Below are positions 40,230-50,461 of a stretch of 64,000 nt of DNA, in pieces. Every line of letters begins with the position of its first letter. The first letter of the stretch is position 1. The DNA lies in contig JAXMAR010000005.1 in the NCBI GenBank assembly GCA_046350295.1, positions 124,001-188,000 on the forward strand, written 5' to 3'. The translations under genes and the position numbers were made by a program. Origin of the DNA: JAXMAR01 sp046350295. GTDB taxonomy: Bacteria > Planctomycetota > Planctomycetia > Gemmatales > Gemmataceae. The notes beneath the pieces are model-generated. The model was not told where the DNA came from. It searched no databases and saw nothing but the letters and a program-made list of their open reading frames with translations.

Positions 40230-42749
40230 ATGAAAGTCCCTCTACGCTGGCTCGCCGATTACGTCCCTCTCACCCTCCCCGAGGCCGCGCTCATCGAGCG
40301 CCTCACCTTCGCCGGACTCGAAGTAGCGAGCACGAACGTCTACGGACTCCCGGTCCCGCCCGGTGTCCGCGTCAAGGCGGAGGAGCGCGGGCCCGTCTGG
40401 GATCGGGACAAGATCTTCGTCGCCGAGGTGCTCGCCGTCGCCAAGCATCCCGACGCCGATCGTCTGCGCTTGCCGACCGTCACCTGGGGCGAGGGGAAGG
40501 TCAAGCAGCTTGTCACGGGGGCGCCGAACATCAACGTCGGCGATAAGGGGCAAAAGGTCGTCCTCGCCCTGTGCGGCTCCGTCCTCATCGACGGCCATGC
40601 CGCCGAGCGCAAGCTGTCCGAATTGAAGCCCACGAAGATCCGCGGCGTGCCGTCCGACGCCATGGTCTGCTCGCTGCTGGAACTGGGCGTCTCCGAGCGC
40701 AAGGAGGACCACGAAGGCATCATCCTGCTCGAGGCGGACGCCCCGGTCGGCGCCCCGCTGGTCGACTTCATGGGGGATGTCGTCCTCGAAATCGACGTCC
40801 TGCCGAACATGGCGCGCTGCCTCTCCATGATCGGCGTGGCGCGGGAAGTCGCGGCGCTGACGGGCCAGCGGGTGGCGTATCCCGACGTTTCCGGACTGGA
40901 GACGGCAAGCGCCAAGCAAGAGCCGGTCGAAGGCAAAGTCAAGGTCGAGATCGAAGACCCGCGGCTCTCGGCGCGCTATGCCGCCGCTCTCATCAAGGAC
41001 GTGAAGATCGGCCCCGCCCCCGGCTGGATGCAGCGGCGTCTCCTCTATGCCGGCATGCGGCCCATCAACAATATCGTCGACATTACCAACTATGTGATGC
41101 TCGAATGGGGCCAGCCTCTGCACGCCTTCGATTACGATGTTCTCGTGCAGCGCGCCGGCGGCAAGACGCCGACCATCACCGTCCGCCCGGCCCGGTCCGG
41201 CGAAATCCTGGTCACGCTCGACAACCAGAAACGCGAGCTGACGCCGGAGACGCTCGTCATCGCGGACAGCGCCGGGCCCATCGCGCTGGCCGGCGTCATG
41301 GGCGGCCTCGAGACGGAGGTCACGGCCAAGACCAAGAACGTGCTGCTCGAATCGGCGAGCTTCGATTTCGTCAGCATCCGCCGCACCTTCAGGAAGTTCG
41401 ACCTGCCCTCGGAGGCAAGCGCCCGCTTCAGCCGCGGCATCCATCCGGAGACGGTCAAGCCGGCCGCCCTCCGCGCCGCCGACCTGATGCGGCAGCACGC
41501 CGGCGGCTCGGTCTGTCGCGGCCTCGTCGATTGCTACCCGGCGCCCCCCGCGCCGCAGGTCGTCGAGCTAAAGCTGGCGAAGGCGAACAAGCTCCTCGGC
41601 ATGAACTTTCCGCGCGACGAAGCCATCCGCATCCTCCGCGCGCTGGAATTCGACGTGAAGGAAAAGGGAGACACGCTCTGGGCTACCGTGCCGCCCCACC
41701 GGCTAGACATCCAGGTCGGGGACGTCGACCTCATCGAAGACCTCGCCCGCATCCACGGCTACGACCGCTTGCCCGCGACGCTGCTGGCGGAGCCGTTGCC
41801 GCGGCAGCGGAACAACGTCGAGCTGATATTCGAGGACCACGTTCGCGATGTCCTCGTGCGGTGCGGACTGCAGGAAGCGATCACCTACGCTCTCACCGAG
41901 CCGGCGAAGGAAGCGCCCCTTGGCGGCTCGACCGAGCACGTCGCGCTCAAGAATCCCATCAGCAGCGACCGCTCCGTCATGCGCCGTGAACTGTTGCCGG
42001 GCGTTCTCGATGTCGCGGCCGCGAACCTGCGCAATGTCGCCGATGTGCGTCTCTTCGAGCTGGGCTTCGTCTATCGGCCGGTCGCCGGGCAGCCGTTGCC
42101 CGCGGAGCCGCGTCGCCTGGCGCTGGTCCTGAGCGGCAATCGCGGCGAGGAGTTCTGGAAGGAGAGTGGCGTCAAGCCGGGGTCGCTCGACTTCTTCGAT
42201 CTCAAAGGGATCGTTGAATCGTTGTTCGCGGAGCTGCACATCGAGGTGAAATACGAGACGGCGAGCGTTCCCTATCTCCATCCCGGTAAGGCGGCCCAGG
42301 TGGTCGCCGACGGCAAGACGCTCGGCGTCTTCGGCGAGTTGCACCCGCGCGTCGCCCCGGCTTATGGACTCGGCGAGCGCAGCGTCTTGGTCGCGGACTT
42401 CGATCTGGAGGCGGTGCAGCAGGCCGCCCCGCCGCGCTACGCTTACACGCCCGTGCCGCGCTTCCCGGCGGCGCTGCGCGACATCGCTGTCGTCGTCGCC
42501 GAGGACATGCCCGCCGAGCGCGTCGCCGCCGAGATCCTCGCCGCCGGCGGCAGTCTGCTGCGCGGCGCCCGCCTCTTCGACGTCTACCGCGGCGAGAGCA
42601 TCCCCGCCGGCGCCAAGAGCCTCGCCTACGCCCTCTCCTACCAGGCCGAGGACCGCACCCTGACCGACAAGGAAATCGACACGGCCCACAAGAAAATCGA
42701 AAACCGCCTCAAGCATATCCTCAAAGCGCAGATCCGCGGCAAAGATTGA
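40230..42749 (+). CDS. pheT: Phenylalanyl-tRNA synthetase beta subunit
   Basis: The 839-residue protein has an EMAP/OB tRNA-binding domain (EVLAVAKHPDADRLRLPTVT, then VTGAPNINVGDKG), B3/B4 editing domain (RPINNIVDITNYVMLEWGQP, LHAFDY), B5 (LLGMNFPRDEAIRILRALEF), the catalytic-like core (EAITYALTEPAKEAP, KNPISSDRSVMRRELLPG) and a C-terminal FDX-ACB domain (PRFPAALRDIAVVVAEDMPA). Length and order are standard. AAGG lies before the ATG, 6 bases after the transposase stop, so it is still in a position to be co-transcribed with pheS. Confidence 0.97.
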   Translation: MKVPLRWLADYVPLTLPEAALIERLTFAGLEVASTNVYGLPVPPGVRVKAEERGPVWDRDKIFVAEVLAVAKHPDADRLRLPTVTWGEGKVKQLVTGAPNINVGDKGQKVVLALCGSVLIDGHAAERKLSELKPTKIRGVPSDAMVCSLLELGVSERKEDHEGIILLEADAPVGAPLVDFMGDVVLEIDVLPNMARCLSMIGVAREVAALTGQRVAYPDVSGLETASAKQEPVEGKVKVEIEDPRLSARYAAALIKDVKIGPAPGWMQRRLLYAGMRPINNIVDITNYVMLEWGQPLHAFDYDVLVQRAGGKTPTITVRPARSGEILVTLDNQKRELTPETLVIADSAGPIALAGVMGGLETEVTAKTKNVLLESASFDFVSIRRTFRKFDLPSEASARFSRGIHPETVKPAALRAADLMRQHAGGSVCRGLVDCYPAPPAPQVVELKLAKANKLLGMNFPRDEAIRILRALEFDVKEKGDTLWATVPPHRLDIQVGDVDLIEDLARIHGYDRLPATLLAEPLPRQRNNVELIFEDHVRDVLVRCGLQEAITYALTEPAKEAPLGGSTEHVALKNPISSDRSVMRRELLPGVLDVAAANLRNVADVRLFELGFVYRPVAGQPLPAEPRRLALVLSGNRGEEFWKESGVKPGSLDFFDLKGIVESLFAELHIEVKYETASVPYLHPGKAAQVVADGKTLGVFGELHPRVAPAYGLGERSVLVADFDLEAVQQAAPPRYAYTPVPRFPAALRDIAVVVAEDMPAERVAAEILAAGGSLLRGARLFDVYRGESIPAGAKSLAYALSYQAEDRTLTDKEIDTAHKKIENRLKHILKAQIRGKD

Positions 42750-42763
42750 CCTCTTGATACCTC

Positions 42764-42844
42764 AGGCGAGCCGGGCGGCGTGAGCCCCCGAGAAAGTGAG
42801 CCGCAACCGGCGCTTTCTCCGGGGCTCACGCCGCCCGGCTCGCC
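42764..42844. repeat. 81-bp inverted repeat R4, full hairpin
   Basis: The 33-bp arms (42764-42796 and 42812-42844) begin AGGCGAGCCGGGCGGCGTGA. They differ at about two positions around a 15-base loop. The element lies right after pheT and may end its transcript. Confidence 0.85.
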
Positions 42845-42946
42845 TCATTTCCCGTGAAAAAATCGCGCAAGTCATTGTCGGGGCAGCATTCCCCTGGAAA
42901 CCGAGGCCCACCTCGGCACTCACTCATACACAGGAAGAGGCCCACC

Positions 42947-43381
42947 GTGAACAAGATCTTCATCGCTCTGGCTTTCGCCGGCATCACCGCGGTCGCCATG
43001 CCTGACGCCGCTTCGGCCAAGGGACCCAAGGGCGCCCCCGGCATCAAGATCGGCTTCGGCAGCCCGAAAATCGGCATCGGCATCGGGCTCGGCACGCCGC
43101 ACATTCACCACCGCCACTACTGCGTCGACTGGAACTATGGCTGCTTCTACGACTACACCTGCTACCGCTGGTTCGACCCGGTCCGCGGCTGCTATGTCTA
43201 CTTCTTCCCGGGCTACGCGAACTACTACGTGTATGACGCGCTCGCCCTCCGCTTCGTGCCGCTGGTCGCCGTCCCGCTGGACGCTGCAGTGGTGACGGGG
43301 CCGGTCCTGCCGCTGCCCCCGGGCCTCGCGACCACCGGTGTCCCGCCGATGTCGATCGCGCCGATGCCGGTTCTGCCGTAA
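42947..43381 (+). CDS. Secreted Tyr/Pro/Gly-rich protein
   Basis: The 144-residue protein starts at a GTG with AGGAAGAGG upstream. It has a signal peptide (NKIFIALAFAGITAVAMPDA, cleavage near ASA). The mature part is Gly-rich (KIGFGSPKIGIGIGLGTPHI), then rich in aromatics and Cys (YCVDWNYGCFYDYTCYRWFD, ending RGCYVYFFPGY), then hydrophobic and Pro-rich. Four Cys residues probably form disulphides. It is an envelope or surface protein of unknown function. Confidence 0.72.
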   Translation: MNKIFIALAFAGITAVAMPDAASAKGPKGAPGIKIGFGSPKIGIGIGLGTPHIHHRHYCVDWNYGCFYDYTCYRWFDPVRGCYVYFFPGYANYYVYDALALRFVPLVAVPLDAAVVTGPVLPLPPGLATTGVPPMSIAPMPVLP

Positions 43382-43787
43382 AGGCGTGGCTGACCCCGAC
43401 AACCACGAACAAGACGCGACGGCGCCCGCCGCAAGGTGGACGCCGTCGCCATGTTTCGTTTCGTCGCGTTTCGTCGCCGTCACACCCACTTATCGCGACA
43501 TATTCCAGCCGCTCGCCCCAACCCGCGATAATCGTTGCGGATACGCCCAATATCGAGAAAAACCGCCTACCAAGATTGACGCGACGAAATTCGCGCCCGC
43601 ATCGCAATCGCTTCGCCATCGCCTTGTTGTGCGAATCCCACCGGGGTTACAATCAAACGGCCGCTTCCCACATCGTTGGGCAACGCCATGCCGGCTGGTC
43701 GCCAAGGGCGTCGCCGCGCTTCAGAATACCTTGCCCATGTGCAAGATCGTGACCGACGACGAGTGAACGCCAGACCTGGAGGCCGCG
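43382..43787. other. 405-bp gap with no supported feature
   Basis: The short open frames here lack ribosome sites and family resemblance. Several TTTCGTCGC-like repeats occur near 43460-43490. The segment probably holds only the promoter of the DUF4259 gene. Confidence 0.5.
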
Positions 43788-44540
43788 ATGGGCGCCTGGG
43801 GGCACGGAATTCGGCAGGACGATCTCGTCTGCGACGTCGTCGCCGCCTTTGAGGACCTCTTGAAGGCCGGCCAGAGCGTCGCGGACGCCACGAGCGCCGT
43901 CCAGTCAAGGTTCGCCGCCGCGATCGAGGACGCCGACGACGGGCCGCTCTTCTGGGTCGCGCTCGCGGACGCGCAATGGACCTACGGCGCGCTGGATGCG
44001 CCGATCCTTGCGCGCGTGCAGGAGGACTTCGCATCGGGCCGAAGTCTGAGCCGCTGGAGCGAGGACCCGCGCGCCCTCTCACGCCGCAAAGCCGCGCTCG
44101 AGAAGTTCATCGCCAGGATCGCGGAGCCGAATCCGCGGCCCAGAAAGCCGCCCAGGCTCGTCATTCGCGCGCCGAGGTTCCGGCCCGGCGACTGCTTGAG
44201 CATCCGCCTGTCCAACGGACAATACGCGGCGGCTCTCGTCCTCGTGGCGGACCATTCGAACCCGGAGTACGGCAAGAACCTCATCGGCGTGCTCGACTAC
44301 CTCTCGCCCCAGAAGCCGACGCTCGACGTGTTTCGCCGGCGCAAGTGGCTCGTTCGCAGCGGTCATGGCTGGAGCAAAACGGAGCTGGCCTGGTACATGC
44401 CCGTCCGATTTCGCGCGATCAAGGATCGGCTCGACGTCGTCGGGCAAATCGAGGTTCTCGATTCGGATCCGAAGGACAGCGACACGTACTGCGGCGGCTG
44501 GGCCCGACTCGGTGAACAGGTCCTGACGCGAGGCGAATGA
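43788..44540 (+). CDS. DUF4259 domain protein
   Basis: The 250-residue protein begins MGAWGHGIRQDDLVCDVVAA, the hallmark start of DUF4259 (MGAWGxGxFxND). The region AAIEDADDGPLFWVALADAQ continues the same domain. After residue 125 a second, beta-rich part follows (PRFRPGDCLSIRLSNGQYAA, then LVLVADHSNPEYGKNLIGVL). It is soluble and cytoplasmic. The function is unknown; some DUF4259 genes sit in immunity or toxin-antitoxin contexts, but nothing here supports that. GGAGG precedes the ATG. Confidence 0.8.
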   Translation: MGAWGHGIRQDDLVCDVVAAFEDLLKAGQSVADATSAVQSRFAAAIEDADDGPLFWVALADAQWTYGALDAPILARVQEDFASGRSLSRWSEDPRALSRRKAALEKFIARIAEPNPRPRKPPRLVIRAPRFRPGDCLSIRLSNGQYAAALVLVADHSNPEYGKNLIGVLDYLSPQKPTLDVFRRRKWLVRSGHGWSKTELAWYMPVRFRAIKDRLDVVGQIEVLDSDPKDSDTYCGGWARLGEQVLTRGE

Positions 44541-44609
44541 GTGGCCGACCGGCTGTCCCTCCGACGCCGGCCGCGCCGCAGGCGCGACCCGACAGCCGGA
44601 AAACGAAAA

Positions 44610-44643
44610 GCGACGGCGACCGCGGGAAAGCGGACGCCGTCGC
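44610..44643 (-). terminator. Rho-independent terminator of the MBG-repeat gene
   Basis: GCGACGGCGACCGC and GCGGACGCCGTCGC form a 14-bp stem with one mismatch and a 6-base loop. On the minus strand TTTT follows, as expected behind the gene ending at 44650. Confidence 0.75.
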
Positions 44644-44649
44644 GTTGGA

Positions 44650-47600
44650 TCATGCTCTCTTCGCGAGCGCCACGCTGACCGCTTCATACACTTCGCGGGC
44701 AAGCTCCAGTCTTTCCTCGAACAGCACCTTCTGCTGTTGCTCCGCAACAAAGGCGGCCACGATCGCTTCGCTGGAAGCCTTGACGCGCGCCTTGGTCTGC
44801 ACCGTCAGCAACGCAGCGATTGTCGTTACTTTCCCGGCGGAACTCGTGAAGACCGCTCGGTACAGGTTTCCGTCGTCATTGCGGCTCGCGCTGAACGTCA
44901 ACGTGGCGTTCCTGGCGCCGCTGATGTTCGCGAAGCTCTTGCCGCCGTTGCGGCTGACCTGCCACTGAACGGACGACGCCGGATTTCCGGAGACGGAGGC
45001 GGTGAAGGTGACGATGGAGCCGGCGACCACCGTTTGCGCCGTCGGCTGCGCCAGGATCTGCGGCGCGGCGATGCTCGGCGCGACTGCGACGATGACCAGG
45101 CTGCCCGTTCCGCTGCCATTCGAGTAGTTCGGGTCCGCGCTGGTGAAGGTCCCGACCACGGCGTAGACGCCGGCCGCCGTCGGGACTTGCGGCGCCCCAT
45201 TGTAGGTGAGGAAGAAACTGCCGGCGACCGGGGCGCTGCCGGCGCCGAGGGCGACGGCGGAGGCGGCATGCGCGGCGCCGTCGTAGTTGAACGTGCCGCC
45301 CGTGACGGTAATGACCGGCGCCGCGGCGGTTATCGTCAACGTCCCCGTCCCGCTGCCGTTCGCGTAGTTTGGGTCGGCGCTGGCGAAGGTGGCGACCACA
45401 GTGTACACGCCCGCGTTGATGGGGGCGATTGACGAGCCGTTGTAGGTGAAGGAGAAGCTGCCCGCGACCGGCGTGGCGCCGTCGACGCCGAGGGCGACGG
45501 CGCTGGCGGCGTGCGCGGCGGTGTCGTAGAGGAACGAGCCGCCCGTGACGGCAATCGTCGCGGCGGCGGGGCGATCGTCAAGCTGCCGGTCGCGCTGGCG
45601 TCGGCGTAGTTCGAGTCGGCGCGACGAAGTTGGCGACGACGCTGTAGACGCCGGCGCCGGTGGGGGCGGTCGCCGAGCCGTTGTAGGTGAAGGAGAAGCT
45701 GCCCGCGACCGGCGTGACGCCGTCGACACCGAGAGCGACGGCGCTGGCGGCGTGCGAAGCGGCGTCGAACAGGAACGAGCCGCCGGTGACGGACACGGTC
45801 GGAGTGGCGGCGGCGATCGTCATGCCGCCGGTCACGCTGGCGTCGGCGTAGTTGGGGTCAGCCGCTGGTGAAGCTGGCAACCACGGTGTAGACGCCGGCG
45901 TTGGTGGGGGCGGTCGCCGAGCCGTTGTAGGTGAAGGAGAAGCTGCCCGCGACCGGCGTGACGCCGTCGACACCGAGGGCGACGGCGCCGGCGGCATGCG
46001 CGGCGGTGTCATAGAGGTAGGACCCGGCGCTCAGGGAGAGCGTGGGGGCGGCCGGGTCGATGACCAGGCTGCCGGAGATTGTCGCATCGGCGTAGTTCGG
46101 GTCGGCGCTGGTGAAGCTGGCGACCACGTTGTACACGCCGGCGTCGGTGGGAGGCGTCGTCGAGCCGTTGTAGGTGAAGGAGAAGCTGCCGGCGACGGGG
46201 CTGACTCCATCGACGCCGAGGGCGGCGGCGGTCGCGGCATGCGCGGCGCCATCGTAGGCGAACAGGTTGCCGCCGAGCGCGAGGGTCGGGGTGGAGGGCG
46301 CGGTCGGGGCGTTCACGACGACGCCGAACGCGTCCGGCGTGCTCACCTGAAAGTTATCCAGGAGCATGTCCGAGGCGGCGAGCGGCGCCCAGGGGATCTC
46401 GATCAGCACGCGGTCGAAGACTTGACCCGCGCCGTCGAAGGTCAGCGTCCCCTGCGGCATCGTCTGTCCCGTGTAGGCGCCATGCCCGCTGGCCGTGCCG
46501 ACGATCGTGGAGCCGAGATAGGCGGTCAGTCGCACGGTCGTGGGGATCTCGGTCTGCTGGAAGTCGGCGGTGGCGAAGGTGAAGCTGATGCGACTGAGGG
46601 GCTGACTGAAAGCGCCGGTCGGATCGGTGAAGGAGATCGCGAGGTTCGGGTTGTAGACGCTGTTGGGATAGAGGTAGTTGCCGGAGAACTGGTCGAGGTT
46701 GAAGAAGGTCGTGTTGTGGCTCTGGATGGAAAAGCCACCCGCGAGCCAGGAGTTGGGAGAGCTGAAGTGGGCGCTGACGGCGCCCGCGGTCTGCGTGAGG
46801 GGGATGCCCATGCCCGCCGTGAGCGTGGGGCTGCCCGTATCGAAATTGAAAACCGCGGCCTGGCCGGTCGTGAAGAAGCTGCCGCTTATGGCGGAGTTGG
46901 CGAGGTCGACGACGTCGAGCGTCTGCACGCCCGGGGTGTTGAATGTGGCCGAGAAATTCTGCACGCCGCTATCGGACGCCTGGAAGTGATAGTCCGCCGG
47001 AAGAGCGGCCAGCGGATCGCCGCTGCTGAAGTGGATCGTGCCGGTGTAGTTGGAGGCGACGTTGCCGAAGGCGTCGATGACGCTGACGGTGAACGGATCC
47101 GCGACGCCGACCCCGGCGCCCGTCGGGAAGCCGGAGATCGACAGTGCGGCGGCCGCGGCGGGGCTGATGGTGATGTCGGCCGCGCCGGGCATGACGGCCG
47201 GGTTGAAGAGGTCGGCGGCGCTCAGCGATTGCGGGCCGGCGCTGAAGAAGGTGGCGCTGAACGTCTGGCGTCCGTTGTCGGACGAGCTGAAGTAGTAGTC
47301 GGCGGGGAGGGTCGCCTGCCAATCGGAGCTGCTGAAGTGAACCGTGCCGGTGTAGCCGGGGGTGAGATTGCCGAACGGGTCCTGGGCGGCGACCGCGAAC
47401 TGGTCGGCCTGGCCGGCGCCGGCGGAAGCGGGAGCTGGCTCAGGACGAGTTGGGAGGTCGAGGCGGGCGTGACGATGACGCCGGGCAGAGCGACCGTCTT
47501 CAGCGTGAACGCTTCGTCGCCCGAGCCGTAGCTGAAGCGGGCGGCTCCGGTGCTGAACTGGAAGTGGGAAGCGTTGCCGCCCGTGCCGACGGCGATGCCC

Positions 47601-48424
47601 CAATCGGGATAGCCGACCTGGGAGGCCTCGATGCGGATCCAGTAGGTGTGGCCGGCGGCCGCGGCGAACGCTTTGGGGAGGACGAACTGGTAGTCGTACA
47701 GGGCGGCGCCGTTGACCGTGCCGGCGTACGTCTCTCCGGCGTTGCCGCCGACGCTATACGTTGCCAGGTAGGTCTCGGGCAGCTGCGGATTGGTGACGAG
47801 GGGCTGCGCGCCGCCGAGGATGGAGTCGAAGATGGTGATGGTGAAGTTGGAGGCGTGGCTATAGAAGGCGTTGTAGATGTAGCCGCCGCGCCAATCGACC
47901 TCGGTGATCGACTGGTTGGAGTCGAGCGTGAAGTTGTCGTAGGCGTACATGTCGGCGTCGCTGCCGTCCGGGTCGAGCCAGGAGGAGGCGATCAAGCCGC
48001 CGCCGGGACTCGGGGCCTGGGTGAAGCCGGCGCCGGGCTGGCCGGCGCCGAGGCTGCCGGTGATCGAAGGATGGGCGAGGTCCGTCGCGGTCAGCGTCTG
48101 CGTTCCAGCCGTCTCGAGCGTGACCATGGCCTGGGCTGTGCCGTTGACCACGCTGATGTCCGCGGGGAGGGCGGCTTTCGTGTCGCTGCTCGCGAAGTGG
48201 ACCGTGCCGGTGTAGGCGCTATCCCAGGAGCCATCGGCGTTGATCGCCGTGAGAGTGACCTTCCCCTCGACTCCGGCGACGGTGGAGGAAAGGCCGGAGA
48301 GGAGAAAGCCGGTGGCCGGCACTTCGCGGGCTTCCAACTCATCGAAGGCGGGGCGATAGCGGCGCGGTTTCGTGTGGCCGGAGATCCGGGTGGAGGAGCG
48401 GCGCGAGCGGAACCAGGTGGACAT
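44650..48424 (-). pseudogene. Large secreted MBG/Ig-repeat surface protein, broken by frameshifts
   Basis: From an ATG at 48424 (AAGGAAAATCGGTC upstream) the frame encodes a basic start and the planctomycete motif FDELEAREVPATGF. A choice-of-anchor-like domain follows, then repeated FGN..GYTGTVHFSSSD modules, at least five MBG-like repeats (VTGGSFLYDTAAHAASAVAL, GVYTVVASFTSADPNYA) and a C-terminal Ig-like domain (PQILAQPTAQTVVAGSIVTF). Reading must change frame near 47430, 45858, 45615 and 45565 to keep the repeats in register; each needs one added or lost base. As written the gene cannot make a full protein, so it is decayed, phase-variable or affected by sequencing error. Confidence 0.8.
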
Positions 48425-48675
48425 GACCGATTTTCCTTGGAGATAGAAAGGGGCGTGTTTTTGCGACGAAAGGGAGCAGGCGCCTTTTCGCCGCAAAGCC
48501 AACGGGGTGTGTTTGCGGGAGCGTTCGATCGGGACCGGCGAGCCCCGAGGTCCCATCGACGTTGTCCCATCCTAGCGTGATGGGCCCACGGTCGAGTATC
48601 GGGGAAAGAAGCAATCGGGAGGGGGTTTGTAGGCGCTGCGCTGACAGGCGAGCCGAGAAGCGCCGGACGAAGACA

Positions 48676-49344
48676 TTAGCCGCGCTGGTCGGGATGCTCA
48701 AGAAAGCCCGTGTCGGCCGCGTACTTCACGAAATCGGCGGTCGTCTTGAGGCCGAGCTTTTCGGCGATGCGGGCGCGGTAGGTGGCGACGGTCTTTGGAC
48801 TGATGTCGAGCTGCTCGGCGACTGCCTGGTTGGTGTGCCCCTGGCCGAGCAGGCGCAGCACCTCTTGCTCGCGCTCGCTCAGCCTCGCGCCCGAGGCGGC
48901 GCTCTGCCCGGGCGCGGCGGCGGGGCCAAAAACGGCGGCGGTTCGATCTGGGTCGTCCAGATCCACGAAGACCTGGCCGCGGCGGATGGCGCGGACCGCG
49001 GCGAGGAGATCGGATTCGCGGCAGGTCTTGACGACATAGCCGGAGGCGCCGGCGGCGAGGGCCGAGCGGGCGTACGCCGGATCGTCGTGCATGCTGAGAA
49101 CGAGAACGTGCGGCCTGGAATCGAGCTGAAGCAACGGCTTGATGAGTTCCAGGCTGCCGCCGCCGGGCAGCGTGAGATCCAGGACGACCACATCGGGTCG
49201 GACGGCCCGCGCCTGGGTCAAGCCCTCGGCCGCGGAGCCCGCCTCGGCGCTGACGTGCATGTCGGCCTGCTGATCGAAGAGAACGCGCAAGCCGGCCCGC
49301 ACGACGGTGTGATCGTCCACGAGCAAGAGGCGGATCTTTTCCAT
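48676..49344 (-). CDS. NarL/FixJ-type response regulator
   Basis: The 222-residue regulator has a receiver domain (RLLLVDDHTVVRAGLRVLFD, phospho-Asp in VVVLDLTLPGGG, Lys in GYVVKTCRES) and a LuxR HTH (LSEREQEVLRLLGQGHTNQA, then LDISPKTVATYRARIAEKLG). It binds DNA when phosphorylated. It lies 12 bases behind the histidine kinase, which is its evident partner. The targets cannot be read here. Confidence 0.94.
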   Translation of the reverse strand: MEKIRLLLVDDHTVVRAGLRVLFDQQADMHVSAEAGSAAEGLTQARAVRPDVVVLDLTLPGGGSLELIKPLLQLDSRPHVLVLSMHDDPAYARSALAAGASGYVVKTCRESDLLAAVRAIRRGQVFVDLDDPDRTAAVFGPAAAPGQSAASGARLSEREQEVLRLLGQGHTNQAVAEQLDISPKTVATYRARIAEKLGLKTTADFVKYAADTGFLEHPDQRG

Positions 49345-49356
49345 TGCGACTCTGAT

Positions 49357-50346
49357 TTAGCCGATGGGGATCGTGGCGGCGATGTGCGTTCCTTCGCCGG
49401 GGGCCGTGTTGATGGTGAAATCGCCGCCGAGGAGTAGCGCGCGTTCGCGCATGCCGATCAGGCCGAGGTGGCCGCGTTCGAGCTTGCCGTCGCTCAGATC
49501 GAAGCCGGCGCCGTCGTCGATCACCTCCAGCTCGAGCCGGCGCTCGCCGCGGCGAACGCGGACCGAGGCGTGATGGGCGCCGGAGTGGACGACGACGTTG
49601 GCGAGGGCTTCCTGGACGATGCGGAACACGGTCGTCTCCACGGCGTCGGGGAAGCGCTGGCCGGCGAGCGCGGCGATGTCGACAAGCAGCTCGATCGGGT
49701 GGTTGTCGCGGACGTCGGCGGCGAGGCGTTCGAGGGCGGGGGCGAGGCCGAGATCGTCGAGGAGGCTCGGGCGCATGCCGAGGGCAAGGCGTTTGACGTC
49801 CTTGAGCGCCTGCCGGGCGAGCTGCAGCAGGTGGTCGGTCCGCGCCGCCGCCGCCGGATCGCCGGCGGCCTCGTGGGCCGAGCGCAGGCCGGAGACGAGC
49901 AGGGAGAGCGATTGGCCGACGCCGTCGTGCAGCTCATGGGCGGTCCCGCGGCGGTCGGTCTCGATGCGGGAAAAGAGATCGGTGAGGAAGCGGGCGCGGA
50001 GATGGATGACCTCGCGCAGGGGGCGGACGACGGTCCACCAGACGAGCGGGGCAAGGACGGCGGTGAGCACCACGGCGTCGACCACCGCTTCGAGGACGCG
50101 CGGCGACTCGGGAGGCAACACACGCGGCAGGATCAGCATCACCGCGTACTCGGCGGCGAAGATGGCGATCAGGACCACGACAAACGCCAGGGCGGGGCGC
50201 CAGCGGGCGCCGAGAACGCGCGGCGGAGCGGCCGGGCGGGCCGGCGCCTTTTCCAGAAGGGGGCAGTCGCGCAGGAACGGAAGCGCGGGACAGGCGCGGG
50301 GGTCGCAATGCTTGTCGGAGAAAAAGACGCAGTTTCGCGGGGGCAC
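49357..50346 (-). CDS. NarX/DesK-type sensor histidine kinase with N-terminal Cys cluster
   Basis: The 329-residue protein has four Cys residues at positions 6, 14, 19 and 28 (CVFFSDKHCDPRACPALPFL, then RDC). Two membrane helices follow (LAFVVVLIAIFAAEYAVMLI and AVVLTAVLAPLVWWTVV), then a HisKA_3 dimerisation domain with the phospho-His in GTAHELHDGVGQSLSLLVSG and an HATPase_c domain (IVQEALANVVVHSGAHHASV, DDGAGFD, GLIGMRERALLLGGDF). The start codon is a GTG. The Cys cluster lies on the cytoplasmic side and may hold an Fe-S cluster or metal, as in redox-sensing NreB-like kinases. Confidence 0.92.
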   Translation of the reverse strand: MPPRNCVFFSDKHCDPRACPALPFLRDCPLLEKAPARPAAPPRVLGARWRPALAFVVVLIAIFAAEYAVMLILPRVLPPESPRVLEAVVDAVVLTAVLAPLVWWTVVRPLREVIHLRARFLTDLFSRIETDRRGTAHELHDGVGQSLSLLVSGLRSAHEAAGDPAAAARTDHLLQLARQALKDVKRLALGMRPSLLDDLGLAPALERLAADVRDNHPIELLVDIAALAGQRFPDAVETTVFRIVQEALANVVVHSGAHHASVRVRRGERRLELEVIDDGAGFDLSDGKLERGHLGLIGMRERALLLGGDFTINTAPGEGTHIAATIPIG

Positions 50347-50461
50347 GGTGTTTTCCGATGGTGTGCGATCCTTGTGGTGATTCTACCGCGGCGCCGGTAA
50401 TCCAGGTACTCCTAGGATAAAGGCATCCTACGTGGAAGGCGGAAACTGACATGGATCGCCC

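Noticed and set aside
43338..43766. Plus-strand frame of 142 codons before the DUF4259 gene
   Set aside because: It overlaps the end of the preceding gene, has no ribosome site and low-quality composition.
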